A DNA stretch of 15,661 bases from Fidelibacterota bacterium (GTDB lineage: Bacteria > Marinisomatota > Marinisomatia > Marinisomatales > UBA1611), in the NCBI GenBank assembly GCA_002722105.1, contig PBKF01000034.1, positions 24,726 through 40,386 on the forward strand, written 5' to 3'. Of the stretch, positions 7,960 through 15,661 are shown one piece after another. A program made the translations under genes and the position numbers. A model generated the notes under the pieces. It was given only the letters and a program-made list of their open reading frames with translations. It did not search any database and was not told the DNA's origin. Positions within the stretch are counted from its first letter, which is position 1, and each line of letters starts with the position of its first letter.

Positions 7960-10277
7960 AATCACCAACTGAGCTTTGTAACGATTTCCAATATTGGGAA
8001 ATGACAAAAGACTTAATTGATCAGTGTATCGATATCATGTTGAATCTGCGACAGAGCGGTCACCCCGGTGGATCTAGATCAAAAGTTCATGCTATGGTTG
8101 CGACTTTATTATCCGGCGCGATGCGATGGGACATCCGTGAGCCAGGCAAAAGATTTGCAGACCGTTATGTATTGGTAGCAGGCCACTGTAATCCTGTGGT
8201 ATATGCAACTTTGGCTGTTCTGAATGAAGCCTTACGAATTAAACATTGTCAAACTAATGAAGCAAAATATTTAAATTTTCAAGGCGAAGGTTTCCAACTT
8301 GTTTGGGAAGATTTACTCACTTTGCGGCAAAATGGTGGCCTCCCTGGTCATGCAGAAATGCAAGGAAAAACATTATTTTTTAAAGCCAATACTGGTCCTA
8401 GTGGGCATGGTTCTCCTTTTGCTGCTGGCGAAGCATTAGCGTTGAAATTTGCTAATACTTCTGATGTGAAAGTATTTGCATTTGAAGGAGAAGGTGGATT
8501 CACAACAGGCGCAAGTCACGAGACCATTAATTCTGCATGGGGACTGGGTTTGGGTAATTTAGTTTATTTCATGGATTGGAATGATTTTGGTATTGATAAT
8601 CGTCCTTTTAGTTCTATTATGTATGGTGGGCCTGATGAATGGTTTGGCTCCCATGGCTGGCATGTGGAAGGAACGGAAGATGGTGAAAATTGGGAACAAT
8701 TAATAGAGGCGTATTACAAACTGTTGGTAAAAAATGCCGATCCTAATGTGCCAAAAGTGATTTACAGTAAAACACGAAAAGGTCGTGGTTATTACATGTA
8801 TGATCATAAGAGCCATGGAACCGCACATAAGCGGAACTCGGATCTGTTCTGGAAAACAAAAGAAGATTTTTCAATAAAATACAACCTTCAGTTTGATGGT
8901 TTTGGCGATGCTGCTGCTCACACCTGGGAAGGGCAACTAGACCAAGCCTACGCTATGTTTGAAACAGTTTTTACTGTGATGAAAAATAACCAGAATTATG
9001 TGGATTATTTATCCAGTAGATTGGTGGAGCTTGGTGAATCAGTCCCTGATCAAAATGGTCAGTGTAAAATCGGTGTAAAGAACCCCTGCAATGATCCTGA
9101 TCTCTTTAATGTAGATGCATTACCACCAGAGCTCTTTGTAGCACCGGGAGTTAAAGCTCCTAATCGTATTGGTTTTTCTAAATATGCCAGTTATATCAAT
9201 ACAATTTCAGAACAAAAATATGGCCGACCCTTGGTTTTGGCTATGAGTGCTGACTTGGCAGATTCCACCAATATTTCAGGATTTGCAAAAGGATATAATG
9301 GCGTTGAAGATAAAGCACTTTTTGATAAATTTTCCAATAAGGATAGTCCGTTATTTCCACAAGGCATCACAGAGTTCACCAACGCAGGAATGATGGCTGG
9401 TGCCGCTACTGTAAACTTCAATGAAAATACCTATGATGAATTCAACGGCTTTTATGGTGCCACTAGCACCTACGGTTCATTTAGTTATCTAAAGTATGGC
9501 CCCCTTCGTTTGTTTAGTCAAATCGCTCAAGATTCCGATTTGAAAGTTGGGAAGATTATTTGGGTAGCAGGTCACTCTGGACCTGAAACTGCAGAAGATA
9601 GCCGCACCCATTTTGGTATTTATTCTCCTGGTGTGACTCAATTGATGCCTGATGGGCATATAATTAATCTTCACCCATGGGAACATAATGAAGTTGCCCC
9701 TTGCTTAGCTGCGGCACTTAGCACGGATGTTCCTTTGATTGTACTCCATTTGACACGTCCCCCAGTGATTATTCCAAACCGTGAAGCCATAGACATTGCA
9801 TCTCATTTAGATGCTGCGAAGGGTGCTTACATTATAAAAAATTATGATGAAGACAGCCCAAAAGAAGGAGTGGTTTTTGTTCGTGGTACAAGTTCGACAA
9901 ACTCTATAATGCAAATATTGCCAAGGCTGAGGACAGAAGGTCCCAATGTGAAAATTATTGCTTCAATTAGCTGGGAATTATATATAAGACAATCTGAAGA
10001 ATACAGAAATTCAATAATTTCTGAATCGGAATGGCATGATGCTATGATTATAACCAATGGAGCCAGAAGACTAATGCATAAATGGATTGCAAACCGGCTG
10101 GTAGAAAAATACTCTATGGCACCTGACTTTGATAATCGCTGGCGAACAGGAGGCAGTTTAGAACAAATTATTGCAGAATCTAAATTAGACCCAGATAGCC
10201 TTTGGGAAGGCATTACGCGTTTTGCAAAAGATAGAAAATACCGATTGGATAAACTTCGGAAAGTAATCCCTGCATAA
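7956..10277 (+). CDS. Transketolase-family thiamine-diphosphate enzyme, long form with GEG motif
   Basis: ThDP-dependent enzyme of the transketolase family, probably moving two-carbon ketol units between sugar phosphates. It has 773 residues, about 110 more than E. coli transketolase (663). Visible transketolase marks in order: SGHPGG at 34-39, [13 protein letters not shown] (counterpart of the S-x-GH-x-S block), PGHAEMQ and NTGPSGHG, the cofactor motif at 178-180 with N209 downstream, [16 protein letters not shown] from 431, the catalytic glutamate region GITEF with E473, EDSRTHFG with H552, and LTRPP with R601. The cofactor motif is GEG, where the family normally has GDG and Asp binds the metal. 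SADLA and LTR favour transketolase over pyruvate dehydrogenase E1 (AceE), but reaction and substrate are not proven. The start overlaps the uvrA stop by ATGA; a 137-nt gap follows before ruvB. Confidence 0.82.
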   Translation: MKSPTELCNDFQYWEMTKDLIDQCIDIMLNLRQSGHPGGSRSKVHAMVATLLSGAMRWDIREPGKRFADRYVLVAGHCNPVVYATLAVLNEALRIKHCQTNEAKYLNFQGEGFQLVWEDLLTLRQNGGLPGHAEMQGKTLFFKANTGPSGHGSPFAAGEALALKFANTSDVKVFAFEGEGGFTTGASHETINSAWGLGLGNLVYFMDWNDFGIDNRPFSSIMYGGPDEWFGSHGWHVEGTEDGENWEQLIEAYYKLLVKNADPNVPKVIYSKTRKGRGYYMYDHKSHGTAHKRNSDLFWKTKEDFSIKYNLQFDGFGDAAAHTWEGQLDQAYAMFETVFTVMKNNQNYVDYLSSRLVELGESVPDQNGQCKIGVKNPCNDPDLFNVDALPPELFVAPGVKAPNRIGFSKYASYINTISEQKYGRPLVLAMSADLADSTNISGFAKGYNGVEDKALFDKFSNKDSPLFPQGITEFTNAGMMAGAATVNFNENTYDEFNGFYGATSTYGSFSYLKYGPLRLFSQIAQDSDLKVGKIIWVAGHSGPETAEDSRTHFGIYSPGVTQLMPDGHIINLHPWEHNEVAPCLAAALSTDVPLIVLHLTRPPVIIPNREAIDIASHLDAAKGAYIIKNYDEDSPKEGVVFVRGTSSTNSIMQILPRLRTEGPNVKIIASISWELYIRQSEEYRNSIISESEWHDAMIITNGARRLMHKWIANRLVEKYSMAPDFDNRWRTGGSLEQIIAESKLDPDSLWEGITRFAKDRKYRLDKLRKVIPA

Positions 10278-10401
10278 TTATTTGTTTGTGCCTTTCTGCA
10301 AATATTGCCAATTAATAAAGATTGTTCACTTTTCTTTTCCTCCATCTTTACGTCGGCATTTTGAGATCGTATCTTTAGTGTCAGAATTACAGTGATTTAC
10401 G

Positions 10402-10407
10402 TACAAT
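10402..10407 (+). promoter_or_regulatory. Possible -10 box very close to the ruvB start
   Basis: TACAAT (five of six to TATAAT) ends 7 nt before the ruvB ATG, which would make the message leaderless or nearly so. ruvB has no Shine-Dalgarno, which is consistent, but no matching -35 is visible. Weak evidence. Confidence 0.2.
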
Positions 10408-10414
10408 TTATCTG

Positions 10415-11437
10415 ATGACAGAGATACATATTACAGATCCAACTCCCTTCGATGATGATATAGCGATTGAAAAATCTCTACGACCTTCCCAGTTTGATGA
10501 ATTTATCGGGCAGAAAGAATTAGTTGATAATTTGAAACTTTACATAGAAGCAGCCAACAATCGCGGTGATGCATTAGACCATGTTTTACTATTTGGTCCG
10601 CCAGGGTTAGGCAAGACAACTTTAGCAAATATTGTATCTAAAGAACTGAAATCAAGCATAAAACAAGCTGCTGGCCCTGTAGTTGAGAGGGCAGGTGATC
10701 TTGCGGGCTTGATTACAAACCTTAGTTATCGGGATGTATTTTTTATTGATGAAATTCATCGTCTCAACAATGTCGTCGAGGAATATCTTTATTCAGCTAT
10801 GGAGGATTTTTCCATAGATATTATGATTGATAAGGGTCCCAGTGCTCGGAGTGTACAGCTCACTATAGAGCCTTTTACCCTCATTGGGGCTACTACAAGA
10901 CTAGGTAACTTAACATCTCCTCTTCGGGAGAGGTTTGGTGTTGTGTTGCGGGTAAATTATTATCAGCCTGAAGAATTATTCCATATTATTAATCGCTCAG
11001 CCGATATTTTAGAAGTTGATATTAATGATGATGGTGCAATGGAATTGGCGCGACGTTCTCGCGGAACTCCACGAATAGCAAACCGAATTCTAAGACGGGC
11101 TCGAGATTTTGCAGAGGTAAAGGCTTCTGGAAAAATTGATATAGATGTGGCGCAAGCATCCTTGGCTAAATTGGGTATTGATAATATTGGACTTGATCAT
11201 ATGGATAGAAAAATCTTAGATGTAATGATTGATAAATTTGATGGTGGTCCAGTAGGTGTAAAATCTTTAGCAGTTGCAATTGGAGAAGACCCGTTAACGA
11301 TAGAAGATGTTTATGAGCCATTTTTGATTAAAGAGGGATTTATAAATAGAACATCTAGAGGGAGAGTTGCTCAGGAAGCTGCATATAAATTATTAGGAAA
11401 AAAAATGATAAAAGACCAACAGGGGTTATTTGAATGA
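10415..11437 (+). CDS. ruvB: RuvB, Holliday junction branch migration ATPase
   Basis: Hexameric AAA+ motor that, with RuvA, drives branch migration of Holliday junctions in recombinational repair. At 340 residues it is full length (E. coli 336). Visible parts: IGQKEL near 31, Walker [10 protein letters not shown] at 61-69, Walker B with DEIHR at 112-116, sensor GATTR at 158-162, the arginine-finger region LRERFG at 170-175, sensor-2 region [20 protein letters not shown], and a C-terminal winged helix with [10 protein letters not shown] and RTSRGRVAQ. ruvA and ruvC are not in the window. The start has no Shine-Dalgarno and a TACAAT 7 nt upstream. The stop overlaps the queA start as ATGA, so ruvB and queA are likely cotranscribed; this adjacency is common in bacteria. 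Confidence 0.97.
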   Translation: MTEIHITDPTPFDDDIAIEKSLRPSQFDEFIGQKELVDNLKLYIEAANNRGDALDHVLLFGPPGLGKTTLANIVSKELKSSIKQAAGPVVERAGDLAGLITNLSYRDVFFIDEIHRLNNVVEEYLYSAMEDFSIDIMIDKGPSARSVQLTIEPFTLIGATTRLGNLTSPLRERFGVVLRVNYYQPEELFHIINRSADILEVDINDDGAMELARRSRGTPRIANRILRRARDFAEVKASGKIDIDVAQASLAKLGIDNIGLDHMDRKILDVMIDKFDGGPVGVKSLAVAIGEDPLTIEDVYEPFLIKEGFINRTSRGRVAQEAAYKLLGKKMIKDQQGLFE

Positions 11438-12486
11438 TTGATAAAAAAAAGAAATATAAACTGGGTGATTTTAATTATCGCTTACCAAAAAATTTAATTG
11501 CTCAACATCCTCAATCCCGACGGGATCATGCCAAGTTAATGGTTGTACATAGGGATACAGGAAAAATTGAACATCGTAAATTCTTGAATGTGACTGATTA
11601 CATGCGTAAAAATGATCTATTAATAGTTAATGACACTAAAGTTTTCCCAGCACGGTTATTTGCAAAAAAAGATAGAACTGAAGCAAAGGTAGAGGTTTTT
11701 TTGTTAAGGGAATTGGCTAATGATCTATGGGAAGTAATGGTTAAACCTGCCCGAAAAGTGCGGATTGGCAATAAGCTCATGTTTAATAAAAAACTCATGT
11801 GTGATGTAATAGATAATACAGTCTCAGGTGGCCGTGTTGTCCGTTTTGAATATGATGGCAATAATTTCCATGAAGTAATTGATAAAATAGGTACTTCACC
11901 CCTTCCACCATACATTGATAGAGATGCCAATGCTCAGGATAAAAAACGTTATCAAACAGTTTACGCTTCGAAACGTGGCGCTGTTGCTGCACCAACTGCT
12001 GGAATGCATTTTACCAATGGTTTGATTAAAAAAGCGTTAGACAAAGGTGTAAAAATTGAAACAGTTACTCTTCATATAGGGTTAGGCACATTTCGTCCAG
12101 TTCAAGTTGAGGATTTGAATCGTCATCAAATGGACTCAGAATATTTTGCAGTATCGCCTAAAACATCTATGGCTATTAATCAAGCAAGGAAACGGCATCG
12201 TCAAATTATTGCTATAGGAACATCTACTGTAAGAGCGCTTGAAACAATCGCTATTTCCGGTTTTCAGGTAACCCCTAAACGAGGCTGGACGGATAAATTC
12301 ATTTATCCGCCATATGATTTTAAAATGGTAGATAAAATGGTTACTAACTTTCATATGCCAAAATCTACTTTAATGATGATGGTAAGTGCTTTTGCAGGAA
12401 GAAAACTCATTAAAAAAGCATATAATGAGGCAAAGAAAAATGACTATCATTTCCTAAGCTATGGCGATGCCATGATTATGATTTAG
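11434..12486 (+). CDS. queA: QueA, S-adenosylmethionine:tRNA ribosyltransferase-isomerase
   Basis: Transfers and isomerises the ribose of S-adenosylmethionine onto preQ1 in the wobble base of tRNAs with GUN anticodons, making epoxyqueuosine. Cytosolic. The 350-residue protein has the family blocks in order: [14 protein letters not shown] near the N-terminus, [15 protein letters not shown] at 62-76, SPLPPYI near 155-161, RYQTVYA at 172-178, [10 protein letters not shown] at 185-194, [21 protein letters not shown], and [19 protein letters not shown] near the end. The start overlaps ruvB by ATGA and has a good AGGGG eight nt upstream inside ruvB. ispD begins 9 nt after its stop. Other queuosine genes (tgt, queC-F) are not in the window, so whether the cell makes preQ1 or takes it up cannot be seen. 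Confidence 0.97.
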   Translation: MIDKKKKYKLGDFNYRLPKNLIAQHPQSRRDHAKLMVVHRDTGKIEHRKFLNVTDYMRKNDLLIVNDTKVFPARLFAKKDRTEAKVEVFLLRELANDLWEVMVKPARKVRIGNKLMFNKKLMCDVIDNTVSGGRVVRFEYDGNNFHEVIDKIGTSPLPPYIDRDANAQDKKRYQTVYASKRGAVAAPTAGMHFTNGLIKKALDKGVKIETVTLHIGLGTFRPVQVEDLNRHQMDSEYFAVSPKTSMAINQARKRHRQIIAIGTSTVRALETIAISGFQVTPKRGWTDKFIYPPYDFKMVDKMVTNFHMPKSTLMMMVSAFAGRKLIKKAYNEAKKNDYHFLSYGDAMIMI

Positions 12487-12495
12487 AATCCTTTT

Positions 12496-13182
12496 GTGAC
12501 TGCCTTGAGAGTCTCAGCTATTATACCTGCTGCAGGTTTGGGCCAGCGGTTCGGTGAAAAAAAACAATTTAAATTATTAGCCGGGAGGCCTCTTTTATTT
12601 CATACGCTTATACCTTTTTTTCATACTGAAAAAATACGGGAAATCATCCTTGTACTCCCTGATAATGAACTGGACAAAATACGTCGCGATGTGATTTCAA
12701 TATCTGGAGGTAAACCAGTCCAATTTGTCACGGGTGGTCAAAGGCGGCAGGATTCTGTTAAAAATGGGTTGCAAGCTGCAAGCGCAAACTCTGACTTTGT
12801 TTGTATTCATGATGCAGCGCGCCCATTTGTTACTAAAAAGTTAATTTGTGATTCGATAAATTCCTGTAAAAATGTGGATGGTGCAGTTATTGCTTTGCCC
12901 TCAAAAGATACAGTTAAGCTTTCTGAAGATGGCATGGTAGAAAAAACTATCGACCGTGAAAAAGTTTGGCTTGCACAAACCCCACAAACCTTTAATAAAG
13001 TGAAACTACTCAAGGCTTTGAAAAATGCTGATTTATTGAATATCAATGGAACCGATGAATCTGTACTTATGGAGCTTATGGGATATTCAATCAGATTGGC
13101 AGTCGGTCATACAAATAATTTTAAGGTAACTACATTTGAAGATTGGCAACGTGCAGAATCCCTTGTGATTCAACAAAACTGA
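12496..13182 (+). CDS. ispD: IspD, 2-C-methyl-D-erythritol 4-phosphate cytidylyltransferase
   Basis: Couples CTP and MEP to give CDP-ME, step three of the non-mevalonate isoprenoid pathway. The 228-residue protein has the nucleotidyltransferase loop PAAGLGQRFG at 11-20 with a following lysine-rich EKKQF, DAARPF at 106-111, the TIDRE region with R154, QTPQTF at 161-166, GTDES at 185-189 and NFKVT with K210; R154 and K210 match the E. coli substrate-binding R157 and K213. The start is a GTG at 12496 with no clear Shine-Dalgarno; a TTG at 12505 is a less likely alternative. It lies 9 nt after queA and 12 nt before ispF, so it is probably coupled to both. It is a separate protein, not the IspDF fusion seen in some proteobacteria. 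Confidence 0.96.
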   Translation: MTALRVSAIIPAAGLGQRFGEKKQFKLLAGRPLLFHTLIPFFHTEKIREIILVLPDNELDKIRRDVISISGGKPVQFVTGGQRRQDSVKNGLQAASANSDFVCIHDAARPFVTKKLICDSINSCKNVDGAVIALPSKDTVKLSEDGMVEKTIDREKVWLAQTPQTFNKVKLLKALKNADLLNINGTDESVLMELMGYSIRLAVGHTNNFKVTTFEDWQRAESLVIQQN

Positions 13183-13194
13183 GGATAAATCATT

Positions 13195-13689
13195 ATGATA
13201 AGAAGCGGCATTGGATATGATGTTCATCAATTGGCAAAAGGTGAAAAGCTCATCATTGGTGGTGTAGAAATCCCAACACCTTATGGCTCGGTCGGGCATT
13301 CTGATGGCGATGGCCTCATTCATGCAATTGTTGATGCATTATTAGGTGCTACAGGATTAGGGGACATTGGAAAACTTTTCCCAAGTGATGATCAAAAATG
13401 GGAAAATATTCCTAGCAGTCACTTTCTAGCTGATACAGTTAAGAGAGTTCGAAAAGAGGGATTTGAAATAAATAATATAGATGCAACTATCATTCTACAA
13501 CAGCCCAAGGTTTCAGATTTCATTCCGGAAATGAGATACAATTTAGCATTTTCTATGGAGCTTGATGAATCTCAAGTGTCTATAAAAGCCACAACAACAG
13601 ATCATTTAGGTTTCGTGGGTGATTGTTTTGGTTGGGCAGTTCAAGCAATAGCTACACTCTATTTAAAAGATGGACATAATAAATCTTAA
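13195..13689 (+). CDS. ispF: IspF, 2-C-methyl-D-erythritol 2,4-cyclodiphosphate synthase
   Basis: Cyclises CDP-ME 2-phosphate to MEcPP with loss of CMP, step five of the MEP pathway; members are zinc-dependent trimers. The 164-residue protein has the metal ligands in GYDVHQL (D9, H11) and H43 in the HSDGDGLIHAI block at 35-45, then GLGDIGKLFP, the IILQQPK strand, and KATTTDHLGFVG near the C-terminus that contacts cytidine. A GAGG ten nt before the ATG at 13195 supports this start. Its last 20 nt overlap the start of ispE, so the two are likely translationally coupled even though IspE acts before IspF in the pathway. Confidence 0.97.
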   Translation: MIRSGIGYDVHQLAKGEKLIIGGVEIPTPYGSVGHSDGDGLIHAIVDALLGATGLGDIGKLFPSDDQKWENIPSSHFLADTVKRVRKEGFEINNIDATIILQQPKVSDFIPEMRYNLAFSMELDESQVSIKATTTDHLGFVGDCFGWAVQAIATLYLKDGHNKS

Positions 13690-14509
13690 ATCGTTTGCAA
13701 AGGTTAATATAGGTCTTCGGATTCTAGAAAAGCGACCAGATGGGTACCATAATATTCATACTCTTTTCCAGGAGTTGGATTTTCATGATTCAATTACGCT
13801 AGAAAAACGAGACTCAGGTATTGAATTTCTTTCAAATGTTGAATGGTTAAAAAACGATTCATCTAATCTTTGTGTAAAAGCGTGGCAAACTTTGGTAGAT
13901 GCTTTTGGCATTCCAGGCGTTTCGATTCAACTGCATAAACGTATCCCCGCTGGCAGTGGTTTGGGAGGTGGCTCTTCTAATGCAGCAACTGTTTTAAAAG
14001 GTCTGAAGCAGCTTTATGAATTAGATATCAGTAATAATGGATTAGAAAAATTAGGCAAGATTTTGGGAGCGGATGTGCCATTTTTTATTCGGGGAGGCTT
14101 ACAGCTTGGCGATGGTATTGGTGATAAACTAACCCCTTTGTGTAGAGCAGTTCGTGGAAATTATTTATTAGTTATGCCAGAATTTTATATCGATACAAAA
14201 TTGGCTTATTCAAATAGTAAAAAAATTTTGGATGAATCGAGAGAGAATATTAATTTTTCAAGCTTTATTCGAAATAATAATATTTCTTTCGAGCTTTTTG
14301 AGAATGATTTTGAAGCAATTGCTGTTCCAGCATATCCAGAGATTGGACAAATAAAAGAAACGCTCCGGGCACATGGCGCCCGGTTTGCCAGTCTGTCGGG
14401 CTCAGGTTCGACTGTGTTCGGGATATTTGATGAAGACGCTGATTTAAAACCAGTTGAGTTAGATTTTTCCACCCGTTATACAACTTTTATCTCCCGTCCA
14501 AATTTCTAA
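13670..14509 (+). CDS. ispE: IspE, 4-diphosphocytidyl-2-C-methyl-D-erythritol kinase
   Basis: GHMP-family kinase that phosphorylates CDP-ME with ATP, step four of the MEP pathway. The 279-residue protein (E. coli 283) has FAKVNIGL with catalytic-site K11, KRPDGYH at 21-27, the ATP-binding glycine loop PAGSGLGGGSSNAA at 93-106, GADVPFFIRGG with D135, and the C-terminal SLSGSGSTVFG. The ATG at 13670 lies inside the end of ispF, giving a 20-nt overlap; no good Shine-Dalgarno is present, which fits re-initiation from ispF. It completes an ispD-ispF-ispE cluster. A 22-nt gap separates its stop from tRNA-Gln. Confidence 0.96.
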   Translation: MDIINLKSFAKVNIGLRILEKRPDGYHNIHTLFQELDFHDSITLEKRDSGIEFLSNVEWLKNDSSNLCVKAWQTLVDAFGIPGVSIQLHKRIPAGSGLGGGSSNAATVLKGLKQLYELDISNNGLEKLGKILGADVPFFIRGGLQLGDGIGDKLTPLCRAVRGNYLLVMPEFYIDTKLAYSNSKKILDESRENINFSSFIRNNNISFELFENDFEAIAVPAYPEIGQIKETLRAHGARFASLSGSGSTVFGIFDEDADLKPVELDFSTRYTTFISRPNF

Positions 14510-14531
14510 GCTGTAGCTTACCCAAAAATTA

Positions 14532-14602
14532 TGGGGCGTCGTCTAATGGTAGGACACCGGGTTTTGGTCCCGGCAGTTGGGGTTCGAGTCCCTACGCCCC
14601 AG
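14532..14602 (+). tRNA. tRNA-Gln(UUG)
   Basis: A full cloverleaf can be drawn. Acceptor stem TGGGGCG (14532-14538) pairs with CGCCCCA (14595-14601), discriminator G at 14602; D arm GTCT/GGAC with loop AATGGTA; anticodon stem CCGGG/CCCGG with loop TTTTGGT, so the anticodon is TTG (14564-14566); T arm TGGGG/CCCTA with loop TTCGAGT. The T-A first pair and discriminator G are glutamine identity features. CCA is not encoded and must be added. It lies 22 nt after ispE and 25 nt before prs, both on the same strand, so it is probably cut out of a common transcript. Confidence 0.95.
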
Positions 14603-14627
14603 CTCTGATTCATTCATTAATACTAGT

Positions 14628-15572
14628 ATGGTAAACAGACTAAAAATATTCAGTGGCCGTAGCAATTTGCCTTTGGGCCAAAAGATCGCACACTCGCTAG
14701 GGCGAGAACTGGGGGGAATCTCCATTCAAACCTTCAGCGATGGTGAATTATGGGTCAAGTTTGAAGAAAACATCCGAGGTCATGATGTTTTTCTTATTCA
14801 ATCTACCAATGGTCCATCAGAAAATATTGTTGAGCTTGCATTAATGGTCGATGCAGCTGTTCGTGCATCAGCAGATCGCGTCACAGTTGTCATGCCTTAT
14901 TTTGGATATGGTCGACAGGATCGCAAAGATCAGCCGCGTGTGCCTATTTCTTCTAGAGTTATGATTGATATATTTACTGCTATGGGAGCTGACAGAATTA
15001 TTACTATGGATTTACATACAACTCAAATTCAAGGCTTTGCAAAGATCCCATTTGATAATTTATACAGCCGAACTGTCCTATTTGAGACAATTAAATCTCA
15101 GGGGTTTGACCCTGAAACCAGTGTTGTATTAGCTCCCGATATAGGATCAGCGAAAATGAGCCAAAGTTATGCAAAGCATCTGAGTATGCATTTTGCGTTG
15201 ATTGATAAGCGTAGATATGCGCCTAATAAAGCTGAAGTAAATCATTTGATTGGAAATTTAGAAGATATGGATGTTTTAATCATTGATGATATGATTGATA
15301 CAGCTGGAACGATAGTTAATGCAGCTCAAGCAGCAATGGATAAAGGAGCTAAATCTGTGACAGCTGTAGCAACACATGGCGTTTTGTCGGGACCGGCCAT
15401 AGGCAAATTAAATGAATCAAAAATAAAAAAAATTATACTTACAGACACAATAGATATTTCACCACACAAGATATTGGATAAAATGGAAATTGTTTCTGTG
15501 GCCAGCGTCTTTGGGGAAGCTGTTAACCGGATTCATAACGGAGAATCTGTAAGTGCTCTATTCGAATTTTAA
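14628..15572 (+). CDS. prs: Ribose-phosphate pyrophosphokinase (PRPP synthetase)
   Basis: Makes PRPP from ribose 5-phosphate and ATP for purine, pyrimidine, NAD, histidine and tryptophan synthesis. From the ATG at 14628 it has 314 residues (E. coli 315). It carries the early FSGRSNLPLGQKIA block, FSDGELWVKFEENIRG, the catalytic and ATP region PYFGYGRQDRK from about residue 90, DLHTTQIQGF from 128, the flexible loop KRR at 194-196, and the PRPP loop IDDMIDTAGT with D220, D221, D224 and T228. The frame is open upstream to 14577, but that part lies in the tRNA gene, so I reject the longer start. No Shine-Dalgarno is visible in the 25 nt between tRNA end and ATG. A 14-nt gap leads to the L25 gene. 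Confidence 0.97.
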   Translation: MVNRLKIFSGRSNLPLGQKIAHSLGRELGGISIQTFSDGELWVKFEENIRGHDVFLIQSTNGPSENIVELALMVDAAVRASADRVTVVMPYFGYGRQDRKDQPRVPISSRVMIDIFTAMGADRIITMDLHTTQIQGFAKIPFDNLYSRTVLFETIKSQGFDPETSVVLAPDIGSAKMSQSYAKHLSMHFALIDKRRYAPNKAEVNHLIGNLEDMDVLIIDDMIDTAGTIVNAAQAAMDKGAKSVTAVATHGVLSGPAIGKLNESKIKKIILTDTIDISPHKILDKMEIVSVASVFGEAVNRIHNGESVSALFEF

Positions 15573-15574
15573 AA

Positions 15575-15579
15575 AGGAG
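15575..15579 (+). promoter_or_regulatory. Shine-Dalgarno for the L25 gene
   Basis: AGGAG followed by a 7-nt A-rich spacer before the ATG at 15587; the strongest ribosome site in the window, in the 14-nt gap after prs. Confidence 0.6.
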
Positions 15580-15586
15580 AAAAACG

Positions 15587-15661
15587 ATGGCATCATCGTA
15601 TTATAAATTAGATATTCAAGACAGAGTTCTAACCAGAACTAAAGGATCAAAAGCTTTACGT
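15587..15661 (+). CDS. rplY: Ribosomal protein L25/CTC family, N-terminal fragment (cut by window end)
   Basis: Twenty-five codons are present and the frame is open to the window edge. The start YYKLDIQDRVLTR followed by TKGSKALR fits the N-terminus of the 5S rRNA-binding L25/CTC family, which typically reads as a short strand, a basic linker and then KxxxRxLR. A strong AGGAG lies 7 nt upstream and prs is 14 nt upstream. The order prs then the L25 gene is common in bacteria and supports the call more than these few residues do. Whether it is the short L25 or the longer two-domain CTC form cannot be seen. Confidence 0.7.
   Translation, partial: MASSYYKLDIQDRVLTRTKGSKALR

Noticed and set aside
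10298..10308. GCAA-ATA-TTGC inverted repeat after the transketolase-family gene
   Set aside because: A 4-bp stem with a 3-nt loop and no T-tract is expected by chance; the rest of the 137-nt gap shows no clear terminator.
9842..10345. 167-codon minus-strand open frame over the 3' end of the transketolase-family gene
   Set aside because: Antisense to a conserved coding region, low-complexity translation and no domain; treated as chance.
10364..10374. AGAT-CGT-ATCT palindrome upstream of ruvB
   Set aside because: Short 4-bp arms and no resemblance to the uvrA palindrome, so no support for a shared SOS operator.
14507..14520. TAAGC-TGTA-GCTTA mini hairpin at the ispE stop
   Set aside because: Five AT-rich base pairs with no T-tract; too weak for a terminator between ispE and the tRNA.
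14577..14627. Longer prs start inside tRNA-Gln
   Set aside because: It would translate part of the T arm and acceptor stem; the ATG at 14628 gives the normal PRPP synthetase start.

Overview
This window reads as an ordinary stretch of a bacterial chromosome, AT-rich and densely packed with core genes. I see no insertion sequence, phage gene, CRISPR array, toxin-antitoxin pair or defence island. Shine-Dalgarno signals are uneven: clear before the enoyl reductase, queA, ispF and the L25 gene, and not visible before uvrA, ruvB, ispD, prs or the TPR lipoprotein. A lipoprotein signal, FabA and YqgE suggest an organism with an outer membrane. The low GC, small spacers and weak SD use would suit a free-living marine group such as Candidatus Marinimicrobia or another FCB-type lineage, but that placement is a guess.

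Left part (about 1-4400). fabA on the minus strand is divergent from a FabI/FabL-type enoyl-ACP reductase-like gene on the plus strand, forming a small fatty-acid synthesis locus. Next is a minus-strand group read in the order EamA/DMT transporter, MFS transporter (overlapping by 20 nt), small TPR lipoprotein. The 235-nt gap upstream of the DMT gene has a TATAAT box, an inverted repeat, a 9-nt direct repeat and a hairpin just past yqgE.

Middle part (about 4400-10400). yqgE (minus) and uvrA (plus) diverge from a 150-nt region holding a perfect TACAGA-N7-TCTGTA palindrome, a candidate operator. uvrA overlaps by ATGA with a 773-residue transketolase-family enzyme that is longer than normal transketolase and has GEG in place of the usual GDG cofactor motif.

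Right part (about 10400-15661). A plus-strand run of housekeeping genes follows: ruvB (Holliday junction motor) overlapping queA (queuosine in tRNA) by ATGA, then ispD, ispF and ispE (three steps of the MEP isoprenoid pathway), tRNA-Gln(UUG), prs (PRPP synthetase), and the first 25 codons of a ribosomal protein L25/CTC gene cut by the window end.

Functionally the window mixes lipid synthesis, DNA repair (uvrA, ruvB), central carbon metabolism, isoprenoid precursors, tRNA modification and nucleotide supply. I did not find a convincing new multi-gene system. The points most worth checking are the transketolase variant, the uvrA/yqgE palindrome and the tRNA-Gln/prs junction.
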